Below are positions 10,330-16,764 of a DNA stretch of 64,000 nucleotides, one piece after another; position 1 is the first letter of the stretch, and every line of letters begins with the position of its first letter. This stretch comes from Beijerinckiaceae bacterium. GTDB taxonomy: Bacteria; Pseudomonadota; Alphaproteobacteria; Rhizobiales; Beijerinckiaceae. Where the stretch lies: assembly GCA_947370975.1 (NCBI GenBank), contig CANBNG010000008.1, positions 62,001-126,000 on the forward strand, read 5' to 3'. The notes beneath the pieces are model-generated. The model searched no databases and was not told where the DNA came from. It saw nothing but the letters and a program-made list of their open reading frames with translations. The position numbers were made by a program, and so were the translations under genes.

Positions 10330-11343
10330 ATGTCCCAGACCTCCATGAGCCAATTCGTGACCGCGTGTGACGCCGGCGGAACCGTTGTCGCAGGCGGCTT
10401 TCTGGGCGATGTCGCGGCCTTTGCGCTTGCCGATGGCGATGTCACGCTCCTCAAGGGCAGCGAGCGGAAAACCATTGCGGCCCATCCTGACGCCGCCGTG
10501 CTGATCGGGCAGAGCGACACGTTGCGCCTTGTCACCGGGGGCGATGACGGACGTCTTGTGGCTACCTATGCCGATGGCAGCAGCGATGTGATCGCGCATG
10601 AAAAGGGCCGCTGGATCGACGCTTTGGCGGTGCGGGGCGATGGCGCGCTCGCCTGGGCTGCCGGCAAGCAGGTGCGCGCGCGCGATGCCAAGGGCGAGGT
10701 CAAATCCTGGACCGCGCCCTCCAGCGTGCGTGGCCTCAGCTTCACGCCCAAGGGCTATCGCCTTGCGCTGTCCCATTACAACGGCGTGTCGCTGTGGTTT
10801 CCCAACATGGCAGCCGAGCCTGAATTCTTCAAATGGGCAGGCTCGCATCTGGATGTGACGGTCTCGCCCGATGGTCGCTTCATCGTCAGCGCGATGCAGG
10901 AAAATGCCCTGCATGGCTGGCGGACAGCCGACCACAAGGACATGCGCATGACGGGTTATCCGTCAAAGACGCGCTCCTTCTCCTGGTCCTCGGATGGCAA
11001 TTGGCTGGCGACGTCTGGCGCGGAGGCCTGCATCATCTGGCCTTTCCAGTCCAAGGACGGGCCGATGGGCAAGGGGCCGCGCGAATGCGGCGTGCGCCCC
11101 TCGCGCGTCACGCGCGTTGCCTTTCACCCGCGCTCGCTCGTCGTCGCCATTGGTTACGACGATGGCTGGGTGATGATCTGCCGCATCACCGATGCCGCCG
11201 AGATTCTGGTCCGCGCTACCGAGGCCAGCGAGGACGGGAAGGATCGCGCCATTTCCTGTCTGAGCTGGAGCGCCAATGGCGGGCAATTGCTCTTTGGCGC
11301 GGAAGATGGCGCGGCAGGCATTCTCGATCTGCCGGCGGCGTGA
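10330..11343 (+). CDS. WD40 repeat beta-propeller protein
   Basis: A 337-residue cytoplasmic protein made of WD40-like blades, for example FSWSSDGNWLATSGAEACI, VTVSPDGRFIVSAMQENALH and SWSANGGQLLFGAEDGAAGI. No signal peptide or catalytic motif is visible; WD40 propellers are normally interaction platforms. ATG 10330 lies 16 bases after the stop of the unknown gene, so all three genes from 8784 look co-transcribed. I recall CobW-WD40 neighbours in other alphaproteobacteria, which suggests the propeller serves the metallochaperone, but that link is inference. Confidence 0.82.
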   Translation: MSQTSMSQFVTACDAGGTVVAGGFLGDVAAFALADGDVTLLKGSERKTIAAHPDAAVLIGQSDTLRLVTGGDDGRLVATYADGSSDVIAHEKGRWIDALAVRGDGALAWAAGKQVRARDAKGEVKSWTAPSSVRGLSFTPKGYRLALSHYNGVSLWFPNMAAEPEFFKWAGSHLDVTVSPDGRFIVSAMQENALHGWRTADHKDMRMTGYPSKTRSFSWSSDGNWLATSGAEACIIWPFQSKDGPMGKGPRECGVRPSRVTRVAFHPRSLVVAIGYDDGWVMICRITDAAEILVRATEASEDGKDRAISCLSWSANGGQLLFGAEDGAAGILDLPAA

Positions 11344-11394
11344 CACTCTGGGCGCGTGGCTTGGCTACTTGGCCCTGAGGGTGGAGGTGCGTGC

Positions 11395-12195
11395 ATGATC
11401 CCGAATGTTCTTTCGATTGCGGGTTCGGACCCGTCCGGCGGCGCGGGCATTCAGGCCGATCTGAAAACCTTCTCGGCGCTGGGCTGCTATGGCATGGCCG
11501 CGATTACTGCGCTGACGGCGCAGAACACCCAAGGGGTGAGCGGCGTGCATGTGCCGCCGGCCTCTTTTGTTGCTGACCAGATCGACGCCATTTTTGCCGA
11601 TATCAATGTGGCCGCGGTCAAGATCGGCATGCTGGCCAATGCCGAGATCGTGGCATGTGTCGGGGCCGCGCTGGCGCGCCATAATCCGCCGGTGATCGTG
11701 CTCGATCCGGTGCTGGTGGCCACCAGCGGCCATGCGCTGGGCAGCGTCGGCGTCGCGGAGGCGATACGCCAACATCTGTTTCCGCTGGCCACCCTCATCA
11801 CGCCCAACCTGCCCGAGGCTGCCGTGCTGGCTGGCATGGAGGAAGCTGTGGATGTGGCAGGTCTCGAGGGGCTGGCCTCGCGCCTGCATGAGCAGGGCGC
11901 GCGCGCCGTGCTCGTCAAGGGCGGCCATCTCACGGGCGACAGCGCCGATGACGTGCTTTTCGATGGCGCGCGGCTGACCCGTTTCTCCGCCCCGCGCGTA
12001 GATACGCCAAACACCCATGGCACGGGCTGCACGCTCTCCTCGGCCATTGCCGCGCATCTGGCGCGCGGCATGGAGCTGGAAGAGGCGATCCGCGCGGCCA
12101 AGGCCTATCTTACGGCGGCGCTGGAAGCCTCAGGCGAGCTCGATGTGGGACATGGCCATGGGCCGGTCCATCATTTCCGCTGGCTCTGGTCCTGA
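11395..12195 (+). CDS. thiD: Hydroxymethylpyrimidine/phosphomethylpyrimidine kinase
   Basis: A 266-residue ribokinase-fold kinase. The N-terminus IPNVLSIAGSDPSGGAGIQA is the ThiD signature, followed by GCYGMAAITALTAQNT. The C-terminal DTPNTHGTGCTLSSAIAAH supplies the anion hole and catalytic Asp region (GTGC). It phosphorylates HMP and then HMP-P to HMP-PP for thiamine synthesis. ATG 11395 has GGAGG seven bases upstream, which decides the start over the longer open frame. No TPP riboswitch or other thi genes are visible nearby, so it may work in salvage. Confidence 0.93.
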   Translation: MIPNVLSIAGSDPSGGAGIQADLKTFSALGCYGMAAITALTAQNTQGVSGVHVPPASFVADQIDAIFADINVAAVKIGMLANAEIVACVGAALARHNPPVIVLDPVLVATSGHALGSVGVAEAIRQHLFPLATLITPNLPEAAVLAGMEEAVDVAGLEGLASRLHEQGARAVLVKGGHLTGDSADDVLFDGARLTRFSAPRVDTPNTHGTGCTLSSAIAAHLARGMELEEAIRAAKAYLTAALEASGELDVGHGHGPVHHFRWLWS

Positions 12196-12239
12196 GAGGC
12201 AGCCTCGACAGGCAGCAAGCCGCGGCCTAGATCAATGCG

Positions 12240-13346
12240 ATGACGAACGGAACAGATATGACCATGAAGTCCGCCCCTGATTTTGCCGCGCCCGGCGCGC
12301 CAGCTCCCGCCGCCTTTCCGGCCGATCATCCGCCGGTTGCTTTCGGGCGGATCGGCGTTCTGCTGGTCAATCTCGGCACGCCGGATGCGACCGATTATTG
12401 GTCGATGCGCCGCTATCTCAAGGAATTCCTGTCCGACCGTCGCGTCATCGAGACCTCGCGCCTGATCTGGTGGCCGGTGCTCAACCTCATCATTCTGTCC
12501 CTGCGCCCTGGCCGCAAGGGCAAGGATTACGACACGATCTGGAACAAGGAGCGTGACGAGGGCCCGCTGAAAACCATCACCCGCTCGCAGGCCGAGAAGC
12601 TTGCCGCCACGATCGGCGAGGGCGCCCTGGGCGGCGATCCGTCCCGCATCGTTGTCGACTGGGCCATGCGCTACGGCAATCCTTCCATCGCCTCGCGTGT
12701 CGAGATGCTGCAAAAGCAGGGCTGCGAGCGCATTCTTCTGGTGCCGCTCTATCCCCATTATGCGGCGGCGACGACGGCGACCGTTTGCGACAAGATGTTC
12801 GACGTGCTCAAGACCATGCGCTGGCAGCCGATCCTGCGCGTCGCGCCGCCCTGGCACGACGATCCGGTCTATATCGAAGCGGTGGCGGATTCGATTGTGG
12901 AGGGCCTCTCGAAACTCGATTTCGAGCCCGACATGGTGCTGGCGTCCTACCACGGCGTGCCGCGCGAATATCTCGACAAGGGCGACCCCTATCATTGCCA
13001 TTGCATGAAGACGACGCGGCTCGTGCGCGAGCGTCTGGGCTGGGGCCCTGAAAAACTGATGACGACATTCCAGTCGCGTTTCGGGCCCGCCGAATGGCTG
13101 CGTCCTTATACGGATGAAACGATCAAGGCGCTGCCCGCAAAGGGTGTGAAGAAGCTCGCTGTCATCACGCCGGGCTTTGTTGCCGATTGTCTCGAGACGA
13201 TCGAGGAAATCGGCATCGAGAACCACGAATATTTCATGGAAGCGGGCGGCGAGAAATTTGCCCGCATCGCCTGTCTGAATGATTCCGCGGGCGGCATGAA
13301 GGTGATCGAAGCAGTGGTGAAACGCGAATTGTCGGGCTGGGTTTAA
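12240..13346 (+). CDS. hemH: Ferrochelatase
   Basis: A 368-residue ferrochelatase inserting Fe2+ into protoporphyrin IX, the last step of haem synthesis. Family motifs: LLVNLGTPDATDYWSMRRYL near residue 40, LYPHYAAATTATV, the metal-site His in SYHGVPREYLDKGDPYHCHC, and PGFVADCLETIEEIGIE. The N-terminal ~35 residues are Ala/Pro-rich and divergent, so a later start is not excluded, but ATG 12240 gives a normal length. The gene is followed by a palindromic repeat rather than a clear terminator. Confidence 0.95.
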   Translation: MTNGTDMTMKSAPDFAAPGAPAPAAFPADHPPVAFGRIGVLLVNLGTPDATDYWSMRRYLKEFLSDRRVIETSRLIWWPVLNLIILSLRPGRKGKDYDTIWNKERDEGPLKTITRSQAEKLAATIGEGALGGDPSRIVVDWAMRYGNPSIASRVEMLQKQGCERILLVPLYPHYAAATTATVCDKMFDVLKTMRWQPILRVAPPWHDDPVYIEAVADSIVEGLSKLDFEPDMVLASYHGVPREYLDKGDPYHCHCMKTTRLVRERLGWGPEKLMTTFQSRFGPAEWLRPYTDETIKALPAKGVKKLAVITPGFVADCLETIEEIGIENHEYFMEAGGEKFARIACLNDSAGGMKVIEAVVKRELSGWV

Positions 13347-13425
13347 CGCTCTCCCCGAGGGGGCGTAACCCCTCATCAGTCGGCTCCGCCGACAGCTTCT
13401 CCCAAAGGGAGAAGCGGGACGGCGT
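13347..13425. repeat. Palindromic intergenic repeat, rhizobial REP/RIME-like
   Basis: The spacer after hemH contains three nested inverted repeats: CTCCCCgaGGGGG, GTCGGCtccGCCGAC and CTTCTCCCaaaGGGAGAAG. The order CTCCCC / ACCCCTCATC / GGCTCCGCCG / CTTCTCCC...GGGAGAAG resembles a dispersed intergenic element widespread in rhizobial genomes, as I remember it. It may also act as a weak hairpin terminator for hemH. Only one clear copy is seen here, so the repeat status rests on memory of the family. Confidence 0.6.
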
Positions 13426-13451
13426 TTCTTTCTTGTGTGATGGAGGTCGCA

Positions 13452-13781
13452 ATGTCCCTGTCTCCCAATGGCTTTTGCATGGTTCTCACCACGGCGCAGG
13501 GCGATGAAACCCAGAAGATCATCGCGGCCGTGCTCTCGCGCGAACTGGCTGCCTGCGTGCAGGTGATGCCGATCCGCAGCCATTATGTCTGGCAGGGCGT
13601 GCTGCGCGAGGAGGTCGAAGACCTGCTGCTCATCAAGGCCAAGGTCGGCGACTGGGACGGGCTCGAAACAACGATCCGCGAGGCGCACGCCTATGACACG
13701 CCCGAGATCCTGAGGTTTGATATTGACGCTGGCGCGCAGTCCTATCTTGACTGGATCGCGAGCGTGACCCGCAAGGGGTAA
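13452..13781 (+). CDS. cutA: Divalent-cation tolerance protein CutA
   Basis: About 109 residues, the usual CutA1 size. Family features: LTTAQGDETQKIIAAVLSRE, LAACVQVMPIRSHYVW with the YxWqG strand, EEVEDLLLIKAKV, and the C-terminal HAYDTPEILRFDIDAG, which lines the trimer. The start is set at ATG 13452 because GGAGG lies six bases upstream; a GTG at 13437 would overlap that site. CutA1 is a small trimeric PII-like protein linked to metal tolerance, but its molecular function is unsettled. Confidence 0.92.
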   Translation: MSLSPNGFCMVLTTAQGDETQKIIAAVLSRELAACVQVMPIRSHYVWQGVLREEVEDLLLIKAKVGDWDGLETTIREAHAYDTPEILRFDIDAGAQSYLDWIASVTRKG

Positions 13782-13790
13782 GCGGGCAAA

Positions 13791-13824
13791 ACCCTCCCCC
13801 TTGTGGGCCCACAGGGGGGAGGGG
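13791..13824. repeat. Long GC-rich hairpin after cutA
   Basis: An inverted repeat of about 17 bp per arm with almost no loop: ACCCTCCCCCTTGTGGG faces CCCACAGGGGGGAGGGG. It lies ten bases after the cutA stop. There is no T-run, so it is either a palindromic intergenic element or an RNA-stabilising or insulating hairpin rather than a standard intrinsic terminator. Confidence 0.55.
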
Positions 13825-13848
13825 AATCCAACGGCGCGCTTGCGCCCT

Positions 13849-13877
13849 CTTGAAACCCCAAAAAGCCGTCACTACCT
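13849..13877 (+). promoter_or_regulatory. Candidate sigma-32 (RpoH) promoter of hsp20
   Basis: CTTGAA at 13849-13854 and CTACCT at 13872-13877 are separated by 17 bases. This resembles the alphaproteobacterial RpoH pattern (CTTG, 17-18 bases, CyTATnT), although the -10 is imperfect. The expected start of transcription near 13884 coincides with the first hairpin of the ROSE-like leader, and the downstream gene encodes a small heat-shock protein, which supports the reading. Confidence 0.45.
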
Positions 13878-13883
13878 CCTTGT

Positions 13884-13976
13884 TGAGCGCGGGCCACACT
13901 GGACGCGCTCACGTCGGCGCCCCGCCCCAAAGGGGGCCGGGGGCCACATGTCGCTTCTCAAGGAGGATATGTCATG
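13884..13976 (+). promoter_or_regulatory. ROSE-like RNA thermometer in the hsp20 leader
   Basis: The leader folds into successive hairpins: TGAGCGCG/CGCGCTCA (13884-13911), a GC-rich stem around CCCCaaaGGGG (about 13917-13943), and a last stem-loop (13946-13972) pairing ACATGTCGCT with AGGAGGATATGT. The SD AGGAGG (13961-13966) is in that last stem. TCGCT fits the conserved UYGCU of ROSE elements, which pairs with the SD through a G-G mismatch. Known ROSE elements control rhizobial small heat-shock genes by melting at high temperature. Assignment is by motif and position only. Confidence 0.65.
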
Positions 13977-14432
13977 CGTCACTTCGATCTTTCGCCGCTC
14001 TATCGTTCGACGGTTGGTTTCGACCGTTTGTTCTCATTGCTCGATCAGGTTTCGGGCGTGGAAGCGGCCAACGCCTATCCGCCCTATAATATCGAGCGGA
14101 CGGGTGAAAATGCCTATCGCATCTCAGTGGCGGTCGCAGGCTTTGCCGAGGCGGACCTGACCATCGAGACGCGTGAAAACACGCTCATCATCAAGGGTGG
14201 ACGCGAGCGCAGCGAGGCGGGCGACAAGACCGAGGTCTTGTATCAGGGCATTGCCGCGCGTGCTTTCGAGCGGCGCTTCCAATTGGCCGATCATGTCTCG
14301 GTCACAGGCGCATCGCTTGCCAACGGCTTGCTGCATGTCGATCTCGTGCGCGAAATTCCCGAAGCTGCAAAGCCGCGCCGCATTGCCATTGGCGGCGCAA
14401 CCCCGCTCGTGGAAGCCAAGCACGCAGCCTGA
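13974..14432 (+). CDS. Small heat-shock protein, Hsp20/IbpA type
   Basis: A 152-residue alpha-crystallin-domain protein. The N-terminus LSPLYRSTVGFDRLFSLLDQ and then YPPYNIERTGENAYRISVAVAGF are characteristic of the rhizobial class A (IbpA-like) sHSPs. The alpha-crystallin core runs about residues 37-130 and ends in NGLLHVDLVREIPE with PRRIAI as the C-terminal anchoring motif. It is a cytoplasmic holdase that keeps unfolded proteins soluble. It sits behind a ROSE-like leader and ends at a strong intrinsic terminator, so it is monocistronic. Confidence 0.93.
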   Translation: MRHFDLSPLYRSTVGFDRLFSLLDQVSGVEAANAYPPYNIERTGENAYRISVAVAGFAEADLTIETRENTLIIKGGRERSEAGDKTEVLYQGIAARAFERRFQLADHVSVTGASLANGLLHVDLVREIPEAAKPRRIAIGGATPLVEAKHAA

Positions 14433-14460
14433 CGCCATCTGCTATCAACGACACGAAGAA

Positions 14461-14483
14461 GGGCGCCTTGCAGCGCCCTTTTT
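14461..14483 (+). terminator. Intrinsic terminator of hsp20
   Basis: GGGCGC, loop CTTGCA, GCGCCC, then TTTTT. It lies 28 bases past the hsp20 stop and just before the end of the convergent gene. Confidence 0.9.
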
Positions 14484-15178
14484 CAATGCGGGGCCTCCAT
14501 TGCGTCCGCAGGCTTGGCGTAGAGCGGAATGACGCGCGGGGCGCTTGCTGCCTCGGCCGGAGCCACAGGCGCAGCAGGAGCAGCAGCAGGAGCAGCAGCC
14601 GGAGCGGGCGCAGGCGCTGCCTGCTGCACCGGGGGCGTCGGTGGTGCGGGCTGTGGCGCGGCGCGAACAGTTGCGGGCCTTGGACGCGGCTCGGCCTTTT
14701 GGCGCGGCGCGGGGCTAATCCCGGGAATGACGCGGGGCGGCAGGGCCAGATCTTCGCCGTCGAGAAAGCGATCCTGATCTTCACGCCGGCTGCGCGCGCC
14801 GGGGAGGCCTGCCTCGAAACGTTGTAGGATCGTTGCGTCATAGGCATCCACGATAAGGCGCAGGTGACGCCGGGCGGGGTCGATGGCCTGCACCACATAA
14901 ATATCCCGGTTGCGCGCCATCGACGGGTCGATGCGATACCCCCGCCGGCTCAGGATGGCGCGAATTTCGGCGCGCTCCAGAGGCGGGGCGTCGCGATAGG
15001 CTGGCGCACGCGCGGGCCCGCTGTCCCAGCGCTCGCTGAAGCCATGTCCCCAACCGTCGAAAAAGACCTGAGCCTGCGCCCCTTGGGGCGGCGCAAGCCC
15101 GGCCAGCAGGGCCGCAAGCCCAAGCGCCGATCCGCGCCAGTCGCGACGCCCGCGCCGCGCGTCCAATGTCTGTGTCAT
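14483..15178 (-). CDS. Exported Pro/Ala-rich protein, unknown function
   Basis: A 231-residue protein from ATG 15178 (MTQTLDARRGRRDWRGSALG) with a long N-terminal basic region and hydrophobic core ending LLAGLAPPQGAQAQ, so it is probably exported. The mature part has a region of mixed composition (EIRAILSRRGYRIDPSMARN, RDIYVVQAIDPARRHLRLIV) resembling a PepSY-like fold, then a Pro/Ala low-complexity tail (APAPAAAPAAAPAAPVAPAE). A longer open frame exists upstream but overlaps the neighbouring gene. Function unknown; a cell-envelope role is inferred. Confidence 0.7.
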   Translation of the reverse strand: MTQTLDARRGRRDWRGSALGLAALLAGLAPPQGAQAQVFFDGWGHGFSERWDSGPARAPAYRDAPPLERAEIRAILSRRGYRIDPSMARNRDIYVVQAIDPARRHLRLIVDAYDATILQRFEAGLPGARSRREDQDRFLDGEDLALPPRVIPGISPAPRQKAEPRPRPATVRAAPQPAPPTPPVQQAAPAPAPAAAPAAAPAAPVAPAEAASAPRVIPLYAKPADAMEAPH

Positions 15179-15273
15179 GGCAGCCTCATGTTTGAAGAAC
15201 ACGGGGGAGATGTGTCCAGCGATTGGGGCGGCTATGAGGCTTTTGATAAATTTACCTGAGTTACGACACAGCT

Positions 15274-16335
15274 TTAGGCCGATGCGCGGGCGATTTTCAG
15301 GAAGGCGTCGACGTCCTCTTGCGTGGTCGCGAAAGAGGTGACGAGCCGCACGAAAACTTCGTCTGCGCCGGGAGCCTGCATGGGGGTGAGGCCGCGCGCG
15401 CCCCAATCGTAATAGCGCGCGCCGCTGGCCCGCAGCGCGCGGTCCATCGCGCCCGGCAGGACCACAAAGACCTCATTGACCTGTCGTGGCCAGGGTGCGC
15501 GCAGGCCCGGAATTTCAGCCAGTCCCTGCGCCAGCCGCGCCGCCATGGCATTGGCGTGGCGGGCGAGCCCGCGCCAATAATCATCTGCCAGCCAGGCCTC
15601 TATTTGCAGGCCGAGGAACCGACCCTTGGAGAGCGTGTGCCCGCCGCGCTTGCGGCGAAAGGGCAGGTCGGCGGCCTTGGCCGTATCGAAGACGATCACG
15701 GCCTCGCAGGCCAGCGCCCCGTTCTTGGTTGCGCCAAGGCAAAGCACATCGACGCCCGCCTTCCAGCTCGCCTGAGCAGGCGAGCAGCCCAGCGTCTCGA
15801 TGGCATTGGCGAAACGGGCCCCGTCCATATGGACGCCAAGTCCCGCGCCATGGGCAAGCGCTGCGAGCTGCGCAATGTCCTCTGGAGAATAGAGCGTGCC
15901 GCATTCGGTCGCCTGCGAGAGCGAAAGCGCGGCCGGCTGAACCTGTTTCACCAATCCGCGCGGATAGAGATCGAGCGCCTCCGAGAGGGCGCCCGGCGCG
16001 ATCTTGCCCTGCGCGCCGCGCAGGCCGACGAGTTTGGCGCCAGCGGTGAAGAATTCCGGCGCGCCGCATTCGTCATCGGCAATATGGGCATCCTCGTGAC
16101 AGAAGATGGCTCCCCAGGGGGGCGCGAGGGCGGCCAGCGCCAGGGCATTGGCTGCCGTGCCAGTGGCGACCAGAAAAACAGCACATTCATGCTCGAAGAC
16201 CTCAGCCAGCCGTTGCGCGGCCGCGAGGCTGTGCACGTCGGCTCCATAGGCTGGCGTCGAGCCGCCATTCCCGGCCACGATGGCGTCAAGAATTCTGGGG
16301 GCTGCCCCACCGGCATTGTCGCTTGCAAAATCCAT
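15274..16335 (-). CDS. ltaE: Low-specificity L-threonine aldolase
   Basis: A 353-residue fold-type I PLP enzyme of the threonine aldolase / beta-eliminating lyase family. It opens MDFASDNAGGAAPRILDAIV, and has NGGSTPAYGADVHS for substrate contact. HMDGARFANA carries the PLP-pyridine Asp, and LGATKNGALACEAV the Schiff-base Lys. It cleaves threonine or related beta-hydroxy amino acids to glycine and an aldehyde. Full length. It is transcribed away from gltB and toward the Pro/Ala-rich gene, from which it is separated by 95 bases. Confidence 0.92.
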   Translation of the reverse strand: MDFASDNAGGAAPRILDAIVAGNGGSTPAYGADVHSLAAAQRLAEVFEHECAVFLVATGTAANALALAALAPPWGAIFCHEDAHIADDECGAPEFFTAGAKLVGLRGAQGKIAPGALSEALDLYPRGLVKQVQPAALSLSQATECGTLYSPEDIAQLAALAHGAGLGVHMDGARFANAIETLGCSPAQASWKAGVDVLCLGATKNGALACEAVIVFDTAKAADLPFRRKRGGHTLSKGRFLGLQIEAWLADDYWRGLARHANAMAARLAQGLAEIPGLRAPWPRQVNEVFVVLPGAMDRALRASGARYYDWGARGLTPMQAPGADEVFVRLVTSFATTQEDVDAFLKIARASA

Positions 16336-16764
16336 CTGAACGGCCTGTCGGGCTGACGTGAGAGGTTGTGGAACCGGCCTGCGCTGCCTGCGCTAAGCTG
16401 CCGCTTCCCCAAGGTCTTTTCATCGCTTGTGCGCATGCCATAATTCTGGCATGTTCGCGCGCCGTCAATAGGACAGCTTTACTGACCATTTAGACGCGTA
16501 TAGGCTGCAGCTATGGCGGTCTGTTCAGCGTCGCATCCGCCTTCGCGAGGGGCGGCTGTCCGACCGACGAAAAAGAACGACACTGGCTGCTCCAGCAGCC
16601 GTCCTGTTTCGTACTAAAGCGATCGTGCCAACGATCTGGAGCGAGCGATGAGCGGTTTTTCGAGCGACGACATGCCTGCCGGAGTGCCCACCGGGACTGC
16701 CGGCGCGTCGAAACGCACGGGCCTGACCGCCGCCGCCCATCCTGCGTTTTCCGGAGTTCGACCC
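16336..16764. other. Intergenic region between ltaE and gltB
   Basis: 429 bases between divergent genes. The frame of gltB is open back to an ATG at 16648, but those 39 residues look non-conserved. The one ordered element I see is the dyad at 16434-16453, listed separately. No convincing sigma-70 promoter, riboswitch or sigma-54 site was found by eye. Confidence 0.6.
16434..16453. promoter_or_regulatory. Dyad in the ltaE/gltB divergent region
   Basis: CATGCCA, six-base spacer TAATTC, TGGCATG: a perfect 7-bp inverted repeat with one helical turn between half-sites, a spacing usual for a dimeric regulator. The binding protein is unknown. Confidence 0.4.

Noticed and set aside
11344..11394. TPP riboswitch before thiD
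   Set aside because: The gap is about 50 bases with no thi-box-like sequence.
12171..13688. 505-codon minus-strand frame over hemH and cutA
   Set aside because: Composition is typical of a shadow frame and both plus-strand genes have clear family motifs.
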